NCBI GenBank assembly: GCA_902167325.1
Contig: LR632930.1
Coordinates: forward strand, 1,302,001 to 1,366,000
DNA: 64,000 nucleotides
From: Chitinophaga pinensis
GTDB lineage: Bacteria > Bacteroidota > Bacteroidia > Chitinophagales > Chitinophagaceae
Direction: 5' to 3'
The position numbers and the translations under genes are program-made. The notes under the pieces were generated by a model. The model saw nothing but the letters and a program-made list of their open reading frames with translations. It did no database searches and was not told where the DNA came from. Below, piece after piece: positions 33,943 through 43,643 of this stretch. Position 1 is the stretch's first letter. Each line of letters begins with the position of its first letter.

Positions 33943-34479
33943 TTGGCAATTGATGTCGTTTTTGCCATCCTGGTAGCGTTTGCGTTATACCGGGGATTTG
34001 TCCGGGGCTTTATTGCTGCGGTATTTTCCCTTATAGCCTGCGTAATTGGCCTGGCTGCCGCTCTGAAGCTGTCTGCCGTACTGGCGGAATGGCTCGGGAA
34101 GTCCGGAATGGACGGGCGGTGGTGGCCCGTGGTGTGCTTTTTTATAGTTTTTCTGGCTGTGGTGGTGCTGATACGCCTTGGCGCAGCTGCCCTGCAGAAA
34201 GTGGTGGAATGGTCCATGTTAGGATGGCTTAACCGACTGGGAGGCATCCTTTTATATGCGGTGGTTTTTACAATTGTATACAGCGTACTCCTGTGGCTGG
34301 CGAATCAATTATACCTGCTTAGCCCGGAAACGAAGCTCCAATCCGTTGTGTATCCCTATATCGAGCCTGTGGGACCATGGGTCATGGACCGGCTTGGAAA
34401 GATAATCCCCCTGTTCAGGGATGTTTTTACGGAACTGGAAGCCTTTTTTGAAAGGGCTGCCACCAGGATTCCCGTATAA
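33943..34479 (+). CDS. CvpA family membrane protein
   Basis: A 178-residue membrane protein with four hydrophobic segments, matching the CvpA/colicin V production family. The start MAIDVVFAILVAFALYRGFVRGFIAAVFSLI is characteristic and uses a TTG codon, 7 bp after the yqeY-type stop. CvpA proteins affect envelope homeostasis; the biochemical function is unknown. Confidence 0.88.
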   Translation: MAIDVVFAILVAFALYRGFVRGFIAAVFSLIACVIGLAAALKLSAVLAEWLGKSGMDGRWWPVVCFFIVFLAVVVLIRLGAAALQKVVEWSMLGWLNRLGGILLYAVVFTIVYSVLLWLANQLYLLSPETKLQSVVYPYIEPVGPWVMDRLGKIIPLFRDVFTELEAFFERAATRIPV

Positions 34480-34553
34480 AACCCAGATAACGGAGGTTAT
34501 TTGAATTAAGAAAAAGAATTATTTTAGCGCAAAATTGACTTCAAGCAACGGTA

Positions 34554-35330
34554 ATGAATTACGAAATCAAAACACAGGGCAAATTCAAGTTCATCGAAGA
34601 AGGGGAAGGAGAACCGATTATACTTTTGCACGGACTGTTCGGTGCCCTGAGTAATTTCAGCGGAACGATCGAGTATTTCAAGCAGAATTATAAGGTGGTA
34701 ATCCCCATGCTGCCCTTGTTTGACCTGAATATCCTGGAAACCTCCGTAGGCGGCCTGGCCAAATACGTGCATAAATTTATTGAAGCCCGCGACTACAACA
34801 ACTTACACCTCATGGGCAACTCCCTGGGGGGCCATATCGGGCTTGTTTATATCCTCAAACACCCTGAAAGAGTTAAATCGCTCATCCTCACCGGTAGTTC
34901 CGGCCTTTATGAGAATGGAATGGGTGAAACCTATCCCAAACGCGGCGATTACGAATATATCCGTAAAAAGACCGAGCTGATCTTCTTCGATCCCGCCATG
35001 GCAACAAAGGAATTGGTGGATGAAGTGTTCGAAATCACCAGTAACCGGTTGAAAGTCATAAAGATCATCACTCTCGCCAAATCTGCCATCCGCCACAATC
35101 TTGGTGAAGAACTCACTACCATAAAGACACCAACCCTCCTTATCTGGGGCCTTAATGACACGGTGACCCCTCCCATGGTAGGCGAGGAGTTTCATAAGCT
35201 GATACCCAATTCCGAACTGCATTTCATCGACAAATGTGGCCATGCGCCCATGATGGAAGTGCCTGACGAATTCAACAGGATCATGCACGATTATCTCCAC
35301 CGTTTAGACAGTAAAGCCGTAGCACAGTAG
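34554..35330 (+). CDS. Alpha/beta fold hydrolase
   Basis: A 258-residue alpha/beta hydrolase. It shows the oxyanion HGLFGALSNF motif (about 25-34), nucleophile elbow GNSLGG (about 88-93), acid LNDTVTPP (about 200-207) and His in CGHAPMMEVP (about 228-237). The closest feel is to epoxide-hydrolase and meta-cleavage hydrolase relatives, but the substrate is not predictable. It lies 74 bp after the cvpA-type gene. Confidence 0.86.
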   Translation: MNYEIKTQGKFKFIEEGEGEPIILLHGLFGALSNFSGTIEYFKQNYKVVIPMLPLFDLNILETSVGGLAKYVHKFIEARDYNNLHLMGNSLGGHIGLVYILKHPERVKSLILTGSSGLYENGMGETYPKRGDYEYIRKKTELIFFDPAMATKELVDEVFEITSNRLKVIKIITLAKSAIRHNLGEELTTIKTPTLLIWGLNDTVTPPMVGEEFHKLIPNSELHFIDKCGHAPMMEVPDEFNRIMHDYLHRLDSKAVAQ

Positions 35331-35444
35331 TAGCCGTCCATCACCGCTGCCGCGCCATTGCTCCGTGTTTAAGTAACTTTTAATAGTCCGCCCGCTGGCT
35401 ATTGGAATATTCTTTGCTATTATTGTATAAGAAACACGATCTCT

Positions 35445-36107
35445 ATGTTGGTGCAGGAACTTATATCGACAGTTGTGCCAGTGCTGCTTCCTCAGGACAC
35501 AGGGGCGAAAGCGCTCCGGCTCATGAATGAATTTCATCTGACGCATTTGCCGCTGGTGGTGGATAATAAGTATGCATACCTCCTCGAGGAGGATCAGGTG
35601 CTGGATTGGGAAGATCCTGATCAACTGCTGGAATCGGCAGCGCCTGGTACGCTGAAGCCCGCCGTTCCGGAAGGAGCACACTTTTATGAAGCGCTGAAAG
35701 TTTTCTATGACATGAGGATTTCAGCCCTCCCGGTTATTTCACGTGAGGGGGAATACCTCGGCGTTATTACGCGCGATAATCTCCTCGCCGCCCTCGCACA
35801 ATATAATGGGGTAAAAGAACCCGGTGGCGTGGTGGTCCTTGAAATGGAACCGCGGGATTATAGTCTCAGCGAAATCGCGCGGATCGCAGAAAGCAATGAA
35901 GTAACCCTCCTGAGCGTAAATACGCTCACCAATCCCAATACTGCCAAACTGGAAGTGGTGCTTAAAACCAACCGCCAGGAAATGCAGGGGCTTCTCGCCA
36001 CCTTCGAAAGATTTAATTATACGATCAAATACATGTTCAGTGAAGAGCTGGAAGAAGATCTCCTCAAAAAGAACTACGATCTGCTCATGAATTACATCAG
36101 CATGTAG
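35445..36107 (+). CDS. CBS domain-containing protein
   Basis: A 220-residue soluble protein with a CBS pair in residues 1-130 (LISTVVPVLLPQDTGAKALRLMNEFHLTHLPLVVDNKYAYLL; then MRISALPVISREGEYLGVITRDNLL). A C-terminal ACT-like stretch follows (about 140-210). CBS pairs sense adenine nucleotides or other ligands. It begins a run of closely spaced envelope genes (BamA-like, nadK, porG, uppS, bamA), an arrangement common in Bacteroidota. Confidence 0.87.
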   Translation: MLVQELISTVVPVLLPQDTGAKALRLMNEFHLTHLPLVVDNKYAYLLEEDQVLDWEDPDQLLESAAPGTLKPAVPEGAHFYEALKVFYDMRISALPVISREGEYLGVITRDNLLAALAQYNGVKEPGGVVVLEMEPRDYSLSEIARIAESNEVTLLSVNTLTNPNTAKLEVVLKTNRQEMQGLLATFERFNYTIKYMFSEELEEDLLKKNYDLLMNYISM

Positions 36108-36126
36108 TTTTCGAAAATGCAACTGT

Positions 36127-37569
36127 TTGCGCACTGTTTTTAACATATCCGGCCTGTGGCTTTGCCTGCTTGCCGCACTGCCAGCCCGTGCACAGGTCAG
36201 GGATACCCTTTCGCCAGCCGCGCCTCTGCAGGAGCTTACCATCATGCAGGACACCTCATATATTGTGGTGCGTGATATCATTGTGGCCGGTAATAAACGT
36301 ACCCGCCGTTCCGTCATCCTTCGTGAATTTGGCATAAAGCCCGGGGATACCATCCGCCTGCGCAACCTCGCCGCCACGCTCGAAATCAACCGGAAGCAAC
36401 TCCTGAACACCTCGCTCTTCCTGAATGTTTTAACGAACGTAAAAGACTGGAACGGGAACGAAGCCAATGTGGTAATCGACGTTCTGGAAAGATGGTATCT
36501 GCTCGCATTCCCCGTCTTCAAACTGGCAGACCGTAACTTTAACCAGTGGTGGGTAGAGCAGAAAAAAAGCCTGCGCCGTGTCAATATCGGCGTAAAAGCC
36601 TGGCAGGATAACCTGACAGGCAGAAACGATGAGCTTTATGCAGACGTGTCTTTCGGCTATACCCAGAAGTTTGTATTGGGTTATACACTCCCATATATCG
36701 ACCGGAAGCTGCGCCATGGTATTGGATTTTCCGCGGCTTTCAGCAGGAACAGGGAAATAAATTATATTTCAGCAGATAATAAGCAGCAGTTTTTCCGGCA
36801 GGACGACTTCCTTCGCCGGCAGATGGCTTTCGGGGTCAGCTACACTTACAGGAAGGCCATTTCCACCCGTCATCAGGCTTTTTTGACTTATCATAATGAA
36901 CGGGTGGCCGATTCCGTGGCGAAGCTGAACCCGGATTACCTCGGGGGCGGACGTACAGAAGTTAAGTATGCAGAAATATTGTACCGGCTGGACTACATCA
37001 AGGCCGACAGCTGGCAGTATCCGCTGATCGGGCAGTCTTTCAGAGGTGAAATATCAAAAGCCGGGCTGGGATTCCTGAACGACATCGATTACCTGAAAAT
37101 CCGCCTGAAAGGCGCAAAATACTGGCAATATGCCCCCAAAACCTATGGAGCCGTTAGTCTCCTCGGGCAGGTGAAATTTCCCAATGACCTGCCATATGCT
37201 GCCTCTCGTGCCATGGGGTATAGTGATGATTATCTGCGGGGGCTTGAGTATTATGTGGTAGACGGGACGGCCTTTTTCATCCTCAAAAATACCCTGCGGC
37301 GGGAATTGCTTAACTTCAAGGTGCGATTGCCCGTTGTGCCAAAGAAGTTCAGTAACCTCCCCATTCGTGTATTGGCAAAAGCTTACGGAGATGTGGGGTA
37401 TGGGTATTCGAAACTTGGCCTGAGCGGCGTTCTGAGCAACCGTATGCTCTATACAGCCGGTCTGGGGCTTGATATTGTTTCTTTCTACGACACCTGTATC
37501 CGGTTCGAATACAGTATCAACCAAATGGGAGAAAAAGGACTATTTTTACACGCTAAACTGGATATGTAA
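36127..37569 (+). CDS. BamA/TamA-like outer-membrane protein with one POTRA domain
   Basis: A 480-residue protein with a signal peptide ending near PARAQ (residue 22-23). A single POTRA domain (about 44-115: VVRDIIVAGNKRTRRSVILREFGIKPGD) follows, then a region rich in alternating aromatic strands (about 140-480) consistent with a 16-strand surface-antigen barrel. It ends in Met rather than the usual Phe/Trp. The start codon is TTG at 36127; no in-frame ATG precedes the signal sequence. It sits 19 bp after the CBS gene and directly abuts nadK. A second, full-length BamA lies 2.7 kb downstream, so this is a paralogue with an unknown client. Confidence 0.78.
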   Translation: MRTVFNISGLWLCLLAALPARAQVRDTLSPAAPLQELTIMQDTSYIVVRDIIVAGNKRTRRSVILREFGIKPGDTIRLRNLAATLEINRKQLLNTSLFLNVLTNVKDWNGNEANVVIDVLERWYLLAFPVFKLADRNFNQWWVEQKKSLRRVNIGVKAWQDNLTGRNDELYADVSFGYTQKFVLGYTLPYIDRKLRHGIGFSAAFSRNREINYISADNKQQFFRQDDFLRRQMAFGVSYTYRKAISTRHQAFLTYHNERVADSVAKLNPDYLGGGRTEVKYAEILYRLDYIKADSWQYPLIGQSFRGEISKAGLGFLNDIDYLKIRLKGAKYWQYAPKTYGAVSLLGQVKFPNDLPYAASRAMGYSDDYLRGLEYYVVDGTAFFILKNTLRRELLNFKVRLPVVPKKFSNLPIRVLAKAYGDVGYGYSKLGLSGVLSNRMLYTAGLGLDIVSFYDTCIRFEYSINQMGEKGLFLHAKLDM

Positions 37570-38460
37570 ATGCATGTAGCCCTCTACAGCCGTGGCTTTG
37601 TTAAGGATGATCTGGAAGATATACAACTGTTGCTGAATGAGCTGGCCCGGCAGGAAATTGTACCGGTCGTGTATGAGCCTGTTTATAAGGAACTCTGCAC
37701 GCACATCCAGTTTTCACCCGATACCGATACTTTCTCCAGTGCTAAAGATCTTGACAGCCGTATAGAATTCCTGGTTAGCCTTGGGGGCGACGGCACCCTG
37801 CTGGATACCGTGAGCTTCGTCCGCGACAAGAATATCCCTGTAATGGGGGTTAATTTCGGGCGCCTTGGCTTCCTGGCCGGCATTGGGCGTAATGCGGTAC
37901 ATGAAGTGGTAGACTCCCTCGTGAGCCGTAGCTATGTGGTGGATAAACGGAGCCTCCTCCACCTCGATGCCAGCACCCCACTTTTCGGAGAAGTGCCCTA
38001 TGCGCTAAACGAATTCACTATCCATAAGAAAGATACCTCCGCCATGGTGAAAATCCATACCTACCTCAACGGGGAGTTTCTGAATACTTATTGGGCGGAC
38101 GGGCTTATTGTGGCCACACCTACCGGTTCAACCGGTTATTCCCTCAGCTGTGGCGGGCCGGTGGTATTCCCTGAAGCGGCTAACTTCGTAATTACCCCGG
38201 TAGCACCTCATAACCTTAACGTACGGCCTATAGTGGTACCCGATGATAATGTGATCTCCTTTGAAGTGGAGGGCCGGTCTGACCAGTTCATTTGTACCCT
38301 TGACTCCCGGATGGAGGTGATCGATAACCGGGTGCAGCTGGCAGTGAAAAAAGAGGATTTCACGTTTCAACTGCTTCGCCTGAACGAAAGTAACTTCCTG
38401 CATACGTTGAGGGACAAACTGTTATGGGGGATCGATACCCGGAATGCAAGAGGGAAATAG
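37570..38460 (+). CDS. nadK: NAD kinase
   Basis: A 296-residue cytosolic kinase making NADP from NAD and ATP. The signature VSLGGDGTLLDTVSF is near residues 69-83, and the NE/D motif ALNEFTIHKKDTS and PTGSTGYSLSCGGP follow. The start ATG immediately follows the TAA of the BamA-like gene, which implies coupling. porG lies 59 bp downstream. Confidence 0.95.
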   Translation: MHVALYSRGFVKDDLEDIQLLLNELARQEIVPVVYEPVYKELCTHIQFSPDTDTFSSAKDLDSRIEFLVSLGGDGTLLDTVSFVRDKNIPVMGVNFGRLGFLAGIGRNAVHEVVDSLVSRSYVVDKRSLLHLDASTPLFGEVPYALNEFTIHKKDTSAMVKIHTYLNGEFLNTYWADGLIVATPTGSTGYSLSCGGPVVFPEAANFVITPVAPHNLNVRPIVVPDDNVISFEVEGRSDQFICTLDSRMEVIDNRVQLAVKKEDFTFQLLRLNESNFLHTLRDKLLWGIDTRNARGK

Positions 38461-38519
38461 CCGGGGTGTAAGTTTTTTGTCATACGAAAAAGCCCTAATT
38501 TACGTTCTTAGTCATATTT

Positions 38520-39383
38520 ATGCTGATCACGCGATTTTTATGCAAGACCACCGGGATAGCGGCCCTTTTTTGTGCCGGATGGCTCAATAAGGCCGTTGCA
38601 CAGCAGGAGCTGAGCTATGTGGGGGAACTGGGCTTTACGGCCGGGGCGGCCCATTACTTCGGTGATCTCAACACCCATGGCGGGCTAAAATCTCCCAAGC
38701 CTGCCCTCGGCATATTTTACAGGAAGTATTTTAACGACTATATCGGTGCAAGGGCCCACTTCAGGTATATGAATGTGGGTTATTCCGACGTGTACAGTGA
38801 TAACGACTATCAGCGGAAGCGGAACCTCAGTTTCAACTCAGACATATTTGAGTTGGCCATCCAGGGGGATTTTAACTTCTTCCGTTTTGAGCCGGGGAGC
38901 GAGGATTACAGGTTTTCGCCCTATCTGACGGTGGGGGCTTCCGGGTTTCATTACAATCCTTACGCTTATTATCAGGATAAGAAATACTATCTCCAGCCGT
39001 TAGGGACGGAAGGGCAGAATTCCTCCATGTACCCCGACCGGAAGCCATATGCGCTATTCAACTACGCTTTTTTGATAGGCGGCGGATTGAAGTACAGCCT
39101 GAACCGAAGGCTGAACCTGGGGCTGGAGGTGTTGTTCCGGTTTGCACAGACAGATTATCTGGACGACGTAAGTACTACCTATGCAGGGGTTTCCGCGTTC
39201 CCGCAGAAGCCGGACGGGAGTAGTACCATAGCTGCTATCCTGCAGGACCGGTCTACGGTTACCAGCAACCCTCCGATCGGGGAAATCGGGCGGCAGCGCG
39301 GCAATAGCCGGGATAAAGATCAATTTGCCACTATAGAGCTTACCCTTGGCATCCTTTTCACCTCTTACCGCTGTAAATTTTAA
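38520..39383 (+). CDS. porG: DUF6089/PorG-like outer-membrane protein
   Basis: A 287-residue exported beta-barrel protein. The signal peptide ends around AVAQQE (residue 27-28). The mature part reads ELGFTAGAAHYFGDLN, a hallmark of the family, then aromatic strands and a C-terminal Phe after YRCK. PorG anchors the PorK-PorN ring of the type IX secretion system in the outer membrane. The location between nadK and uppS is the conserved Bacteroidota position. No other type IX genes are in the window. Confidence 0.86.
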   Translation: MLITRFLCKTTGIAALFCAGWLNKAVAQQELSYVGELGFTAGAAHYFGDLNTHGGLKSPKPALGIFYRKYFNDYIGARAHFRYMNVGYSDVYSDNDYQRKRNLSFNSDIFELAIQGDFNFFRFEPGSEDYRFSPYLTVGASGFHYNPYAYYQDKKYYLQPLGTEGQNSSMYPDRKPYALFNYAFLIGGGLKYSLNRRLNLGLEVLFRFAQTDYLDDVSTTYAGVSAFPQKPDGSSTIAAILQDRSTVTSNPPIGEIGRQRGNSRDKDQFATIELTLGILFTSYRCKF

Positions 39384-39473
39384 CCCCTAATCCTCTGCGG
39401 ACGGCCATTCCCGTTAAAACTACGTTAAAACGGCCCGCCCCCCTTTGCAGGAAAGGCCATAAAGTTATTTTTG

Positions 39474-39481
39474 TATCTTTG
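39474..39481 (+). promoter_or_regulatory. -7 element of the uppS-bamA promoter
   Basis: TATCTTTG is a strong TAnnTTTG match 41 bp before uppS. A TTTG further upstream is at 26 nt, longer than the ideal spacing. Confidence 0.5.
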
Positions 39482-39522
39482 CACACTTTTAGTAAATCTG
39501 TTTTAATACGCCTGATTTAGTC

Positions 39523-40284
39523 ATGAGTTTGAAGGATCAATTAGACCTGCAACGACTGCCCCGACACATCGCCATTATTATGGACGGTAATGGCCGTTGG
39601 GCCAAAGAGCGGGGTCAGGACCGGCTGTACGGGCATCATCAGGGAGTAGAAAGTGTGCGGGATATAGTAGAAGGTTGTGCTGAACTGGGCATTGAATACC
39701 TGACGCTATACGCCTTTTCTACCGAAAACTGGGACCGCCCGGTTTACGAAGTTAACGGTATCATGGAGCTGTTGGTGACTACCATCCGCAAGGAAGTGGA
39801 CACCCTCAACCGAAATAATATCCGGCTGCATGTGATTGGAGACATGAACATGCTGCCCCCTCATTGCCAGCGGGAGCTGGAGGAAGCACGGGAAATCACC
39901 GCCCCTAACAAGGGTCTGAGCCTCGTGATGGCCCTCAGCTACAGTTCCCGGTGGGAAATACTGGAAGCCGTGCGCGCCATCGCACGCGATGCAAAGAATG
40001 GAAAGCTTAATCCGGACGATATCAACCACGAAAGCTGGTCCAAATATCTCTGTACATCCCAACTTCCCGATCCCGAACTGATGATCAGGACCAGCGGAGA
40101 ACACCGCATCAGCAATTTCCTCTTATACCAGCTCGCTTACGCGGAACTGTATTTCACCAATACACGCTGGCCAGATTTCCGCAAAGAGAATCTTTACGAA
40201 GCTATACTCAATTATCAAAACAGAGAACGTCGATTCGGCAAAACAAGCGAACAAATACAGCAGAATGAAGAAATTGTTTCCTAA
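39523..40284 (+). CDS. uppS: Isoprenyl transferase (undecaprenyl diphosphate synthase)
   Basis: A 253-residue cis-prenyltransferase that extends farnesyl diphosphate to the C55 carrier for peptidoglycan and O-antigen. The first conserved region IAIIMDGNGRWAKERG (residues 17-32) contains the catalytic Asp. YLTLYAFSTENWDRP and the late MIRTSGEHRISNFLLYQLAYAELYF are family signatures. Its last 20 bp overlap the start of bamA. Confidence 0.95.
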   Translation: MSLKDQLDLQRLPRHIAIIMDGNGRWAKERGQDRLYGHHQGVESVRDIVEGCAELGIEYLTLYAFSTENWDRPVYEVNGIMELLVTTIRKEVDTLNRNNIRLHVIGDMNMLPPHCQRELEEAREITAPNKGLSLVMALSYSSRWEILEAVRAIARDAKNGKLNPDDINHESWSKYLCTSQLPDPELMIRTSGEHRISNFLLYQLAYAELYFTNTRWPDFRKENLYEAILNYQNRERRFGKTSEQIQQNEEIVS

Positions 40285-43006
40285 AAGCCTACTGGCCGTA
40301 GTTTTATGTTGCAGCGCGGGAATGTCTGTGCGTGCCCAACAAAGGGATACGGTACCCCTGCCGACTAAACCGGCAGAGATCAGCCCCTGGTCCCTGGGCA
40401 ACCCGCAGCAATACGAGATTGCTGATATCGCCGTTTCCGGCACCGAATTTCTCGATAAATCTCTCCTGCTTTCGCTCTCCGGCCTTAACGTGGGCGATAA
40501 GGTAGTGCTGCCGGGCGATCACTTTGCCAAGGCTATCCAGGCACTTTGGGGACAACGCCTCTTCTCCAACATCGCGATTTACATCACCAAAATAGAAGAC
40601 AGCAAGATCTGGCTGGAGATTACCCTCGTGGAAAAGCCCCGCATGTCTAACTTCTTCTGGAAAGGAATCAAGAAAACCGAAGGCGACGAAATCACCACCA
40701 AAGCCGGTCTCCGGAAAGGAAGTGTGGTTACCGAAGCCATGCAGCAGAATACTTATAACGTTATCCGCAAATTCTATGCAGACAAAGGCTTCCGCAACGT
40801 CAGCATGAGAATGGATATCCGTAAGGATCCCGCCCCTGCCGTAAACTCTGCCACCGTTTATTTCATCGTGGATAAAGGCCACAAGGTGAAAGTGAACGAT
40901 ATTAATATCGTAAGCAATTATAACGTTGCCGATAACACGATCAAAAAGAAAATGAAGGGTACCAAGGAACTGAGCAGGTTCACCCTTTATCCGGATAATG
41001 CCAACGCATGGGTAGACAGTATGGCTACTACCGACACCTACTGGCAGGATATGGGCTACCTCTCCGCTACCCGTACCCTTGAGAAATTAGACCCCTACTT
41101 CCGCTTCCACCTCTTTTCCTCTGCTAAGTTCAACGACTCCAAATACGAAGAAGACAAGGAAAAGATCATCGCTTATTACAACTCGAAAGGTCACCGCGAC
41201 TTCCAGATCGTAGATGATACGCTGTATAACAATGCCAAAGGAAACCTGAATATTGAAATGAAGGTGGACGAAGGCAAGAAGTATTACTTCGGCAACATCA
41301 CCTGGAGAGGCAACACTGTATACAGTGATACCATCCTTTCCCGTGCAATGGGTATCAAGAAAGGTGATGTGTACAATCTGGAACTGCTGAACAAGCGCCT
41401 CGGAACCCCTCCCGGCCCTGAAGGCGGAGATGTAAGCTCCCTCTATATGGATGATGGTTACCTCTTCTTCCAGGTAGATCCTATGGAGGTGGGTATCCGC
41501 GGAGATACCATTGACTTTGAGATCCGCATGCAGGAAGGCCCGCAGGCTACCATCAAAGACATCCGAATCGCAGGTAACGAAAAAACGAACGAGCACGTGA
41601 TCCGTCGTGAACTTCGGACCATGCCCGGTGATAAATTCAGCCGTCAGAACCTTATCCGTTCCCAACGCGAAATTTCCCAGCTCGGCTTCTTCAACCCTGA
41701 AACTATTGGCATCAACCCCGTTCCTAACGTACAGGAAGGAACCGTGGATATTGACTATAAAGTAGAAGAAAGAGCAAACGACCAGCTGGAGCTTTCCGCA
41801 GGCTGGGGTGGTTACATCGGTTTGACCGGTACCCTCGGTGTTACGTTCAACAACTTTTCACTCCGCAACATCTTCAGAAAAGAAACATGGGACCCGCTGC
41901 CTTCCGGTGATGGCCAGAAGCTGAGTGTGCGTATCTCATCCAACGGTAAGGCATACCGTTCCTACAACTTCTCCTTCACCGAGCCATGGCTTGGCGGGAA
42001 AAAACGGAACCCCTTCTCCGTAAACTTCTACAGCACTTACCAGAACCCGAACGCTTTCGCGGAATATTATAATATGCCGGTTGCTAACGGCGGCGCCTAC
42101 TTCCGTGTACTCGGTGGTTCGGTTTCCATCGGTAAGCAGCTCAAATGGCCGGACGACTTCTTCTCCATTATGTATTCTGTGAACTATCAGCGTTATAAGC
42201 TGAAAGATTTCAACTACTTCGGGATGGAAGGTTTCGATAACGGTACCGCAAACAACCTTTCCCTGCGTATCACACTGGCGCGTTCTTCTGTTGACCAGCA
42301 GATCTTCCCCCGCAGTGGTTCCAGCTTTATGCTGTTCGGCCAGTTCACACCTCCTTATTCTGTGCTGAACCCCGACAAGGATTACAAATCCCAGCCGATC
42401 AGCGAGCAGTTTAAATTTATCGAGTATCAGAAATACCGTATGAACGCGGAGTGGTATGTTCCTCTTTCCCGCCCCCGTGGGTCAGACAACAAGTCGCTGG
42501 TATTGAAAGTGGCTGCCAAGTTTGGTTATGTAAGTTCTTATAACAGCCGCACCACACTTTCGCCCTTCGGCCGCTTTGAGCTGGGTGGTGATGGTTTGAG
42601 CAACTTTGCTGTATATGACCGTGACATTATTTCACAGCGCGGTTATCCGGTATATTATACTTCCAATCCGAAGCTGAACCCTGAGAGCGGTGCGCCTCCG
42701 GGTGGTTACTCCGGCTTCACCATGTTTAATAAGTATGTGGTGGAACTGCGCTATCCTTTCAGCCTCAACCCCAGCTCTACGATTTTCGGCCTGATGTTCC
42801 TCGAAGCGGCTAACGGTTACCGCGACATCAAGGAGTATGATCCGTTCCGCCTTCGCCGCTCGGTTGGTCTGGGTGCGCGGTTCTATCTCCCCATGTTCGG
42901 TCTGCTTGGGTTCGACTATGGCATAGGTTTGGATAGATTAACGTCTGATGGCGGCCTGAAGAACGCAGCTAAATTTACCTTCATGCTGGGCTTTGAGCCG
43001 GAATAA
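40265..43006 (+). CDS. bamA: Outer membrane protein assembly factor BamA
   Basis: A 913-residue Omp85 protein that inserts beta-barrels into the outer membrane. A signal peptide (cut near residue 24) is followed by five POTRA domains (about 50-480) and a 16-strand barrel (about 490-913). The barrel contains ARSSVDQQIFPRSG and the VELRYPF region, and ends with a near-terminal aromatic. The ATG lies inside uppS (20-bp overlap). Two OmpH/Skp-type chaperones follow, as expected for this pathway. Confidence 0.95.
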   Translation: MKKLFPKSLLAVVLCCSAGMSVRAQQRDTVPLPTKPAEISPWSLGNPQQYEIADIAVSGTEFLDKSLLLSLSGLNVGDKVVLPGDHFAKAIQALWGQRLFSNIAIYITKIEDSKIWLEITLVEKPRMSNFFWKGIKKTEGDEITTKAGLRKGSVVTEAMQQNTYNVIRKFYADKGFRNVSMRMDIRKDPAPAVNSATVYFIVDKGHKVKVNDINIVSNYNVADNTIKKKMKGTKELSRFTLYPDNANAWVDSMATTDTYWQDMGYLSATRTLEKLDPYFRFHLFSSAKFNDSKYEEDKEKIIAYYNSKGHRDFQIVDDTLYNNAKGNLNIEMKVDEGKKYYFGNITWRGNTVYSDTILSRAMGIKKGDVYNLELLNKRLGTPPGPEGGDVSSLYMDDGYLFFQVDPMEVGIRGDTIDFEIRMQEGPQATIKDIRIAGNEKTNEHVIRRELRTMPGDKFSRQNLIRSQREISQLGFFNPETIGINPVPNVQEGTVDIDYKVEERANDQLELSAGWGGYIGLTGTLGVTFNNFSLRNIFRKETWDPLPSGDGQKLSVRISSNGKAYRSYNFSFTEPWLGGKKRNPFSVNFYSTYQNPNAFAEYYNMPVANGGAYFRVLGGSVSIGKQLKWPDDFFSIMYSVNYQRYKLKDFNYFGMEGFDNGTANNLSLRITLARSSVDQQIFPRSGSSFMLFGQFTPPYSVLNPDKDYKSQPISEQFKFIEYQKYRMNAEWYVPLSRPRGSDNKSLVLKVAAKFGYVSSYNSRTTLSPFGRFELGGDGLSNFAVYDRDIISQRGYPVYYTSNPKLNPESGAPPGGYSGFTMFNKYVVELRYPFSLNPSSTIFGLMFLEAANGYRDIKEYDPFRLRRSVGLGARFYLPMFGLLGFDYGIGLDRLTSDGGLKNAAKFTFMLGFEPE

Positions 43007-43058
43007 AAAAATAATTATATATTGCGAAGCCTGATTTTCGCTAAAAAAATTACGACCG

Positions 43059-43574
43059 ATGAAAAGAATCTTAATTACCATGATTTTAGTGCTGGGGGCC
43101 ATCGGAGGCGCCTTTGCACAGCGGTATTGTGTAATTGATACGAAATACATCCTGGAAACCATTCCGGACTACAAAGACGCGCAAAAGAAGCTCGATGCGG
43201 TTGCGGAACAATGGCAGAAAGAGATTGATGCCAAATTTCAGGAAGTGGACAAGATGTACAAATCCTACCAGGCGGAAGCCGTGATGCTGACCGATGATCT
43301 GAAGCGGAAACGTGAAGATGAGATCATTGCGAGGGAGAAGGAAGCGAAGGATTTGCAGAAGAAGAGATTCGGCTATGAAGGCGACCTGTTCAAGAAACGC
43401 GAAGAACTGGTGAAGCCCATTCAGGACAAGATATACAATGCAGTACAGAAGCTGGCTGCCAGCAGAATGTATGACTTTGTGCTTGATAAGTCCGGTGGTA
43501 TCACAGTTATCTTCGCTGATCCGAAACTGGACAAGAGTGAGGAGATTCTGAAAGCGCTGGGTGTCAAACAATGA
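43059..43574 (+). CDS. OmpH/Skp family periplasmic chaperone
   Basis: A 171-residue exported coiled-coil protein. The signal peptide ends at AFAQ (residue 20-21). The mature N-terminus RYCVIDTKYILETIPDYKDAQKKLD is the usual strand before the long charged coiled coil (about 40-130). The C-terminus forms the rest of the trimer body. Skp homologues hold unfolded outer-membrane proteins for BamA. It is the first of two tandem copies after bamA. Confidence 0.9.
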   Translation: MKRILITMILVLGAIGGAFAQRYCVIDTKYILETIPDYKDAQKKLDAVAEQWQKEIDAKFQEVDKMYKSYQAEAVMLTDDLKRKREDEIIAREKEAKDLQKKRFGYEGDLFKKREELVKPIQDKIYNAVQKLAASRMYDFVLDKSGGITVIFADPKLDKSEEILKALGVKQ

Positions 43575-43643
43575 TCCCTTTAGACAACAGACCTATAAAA
43601 ATTAAACATTCTACATTCTTTTAATCAACAAGACAACATCATC

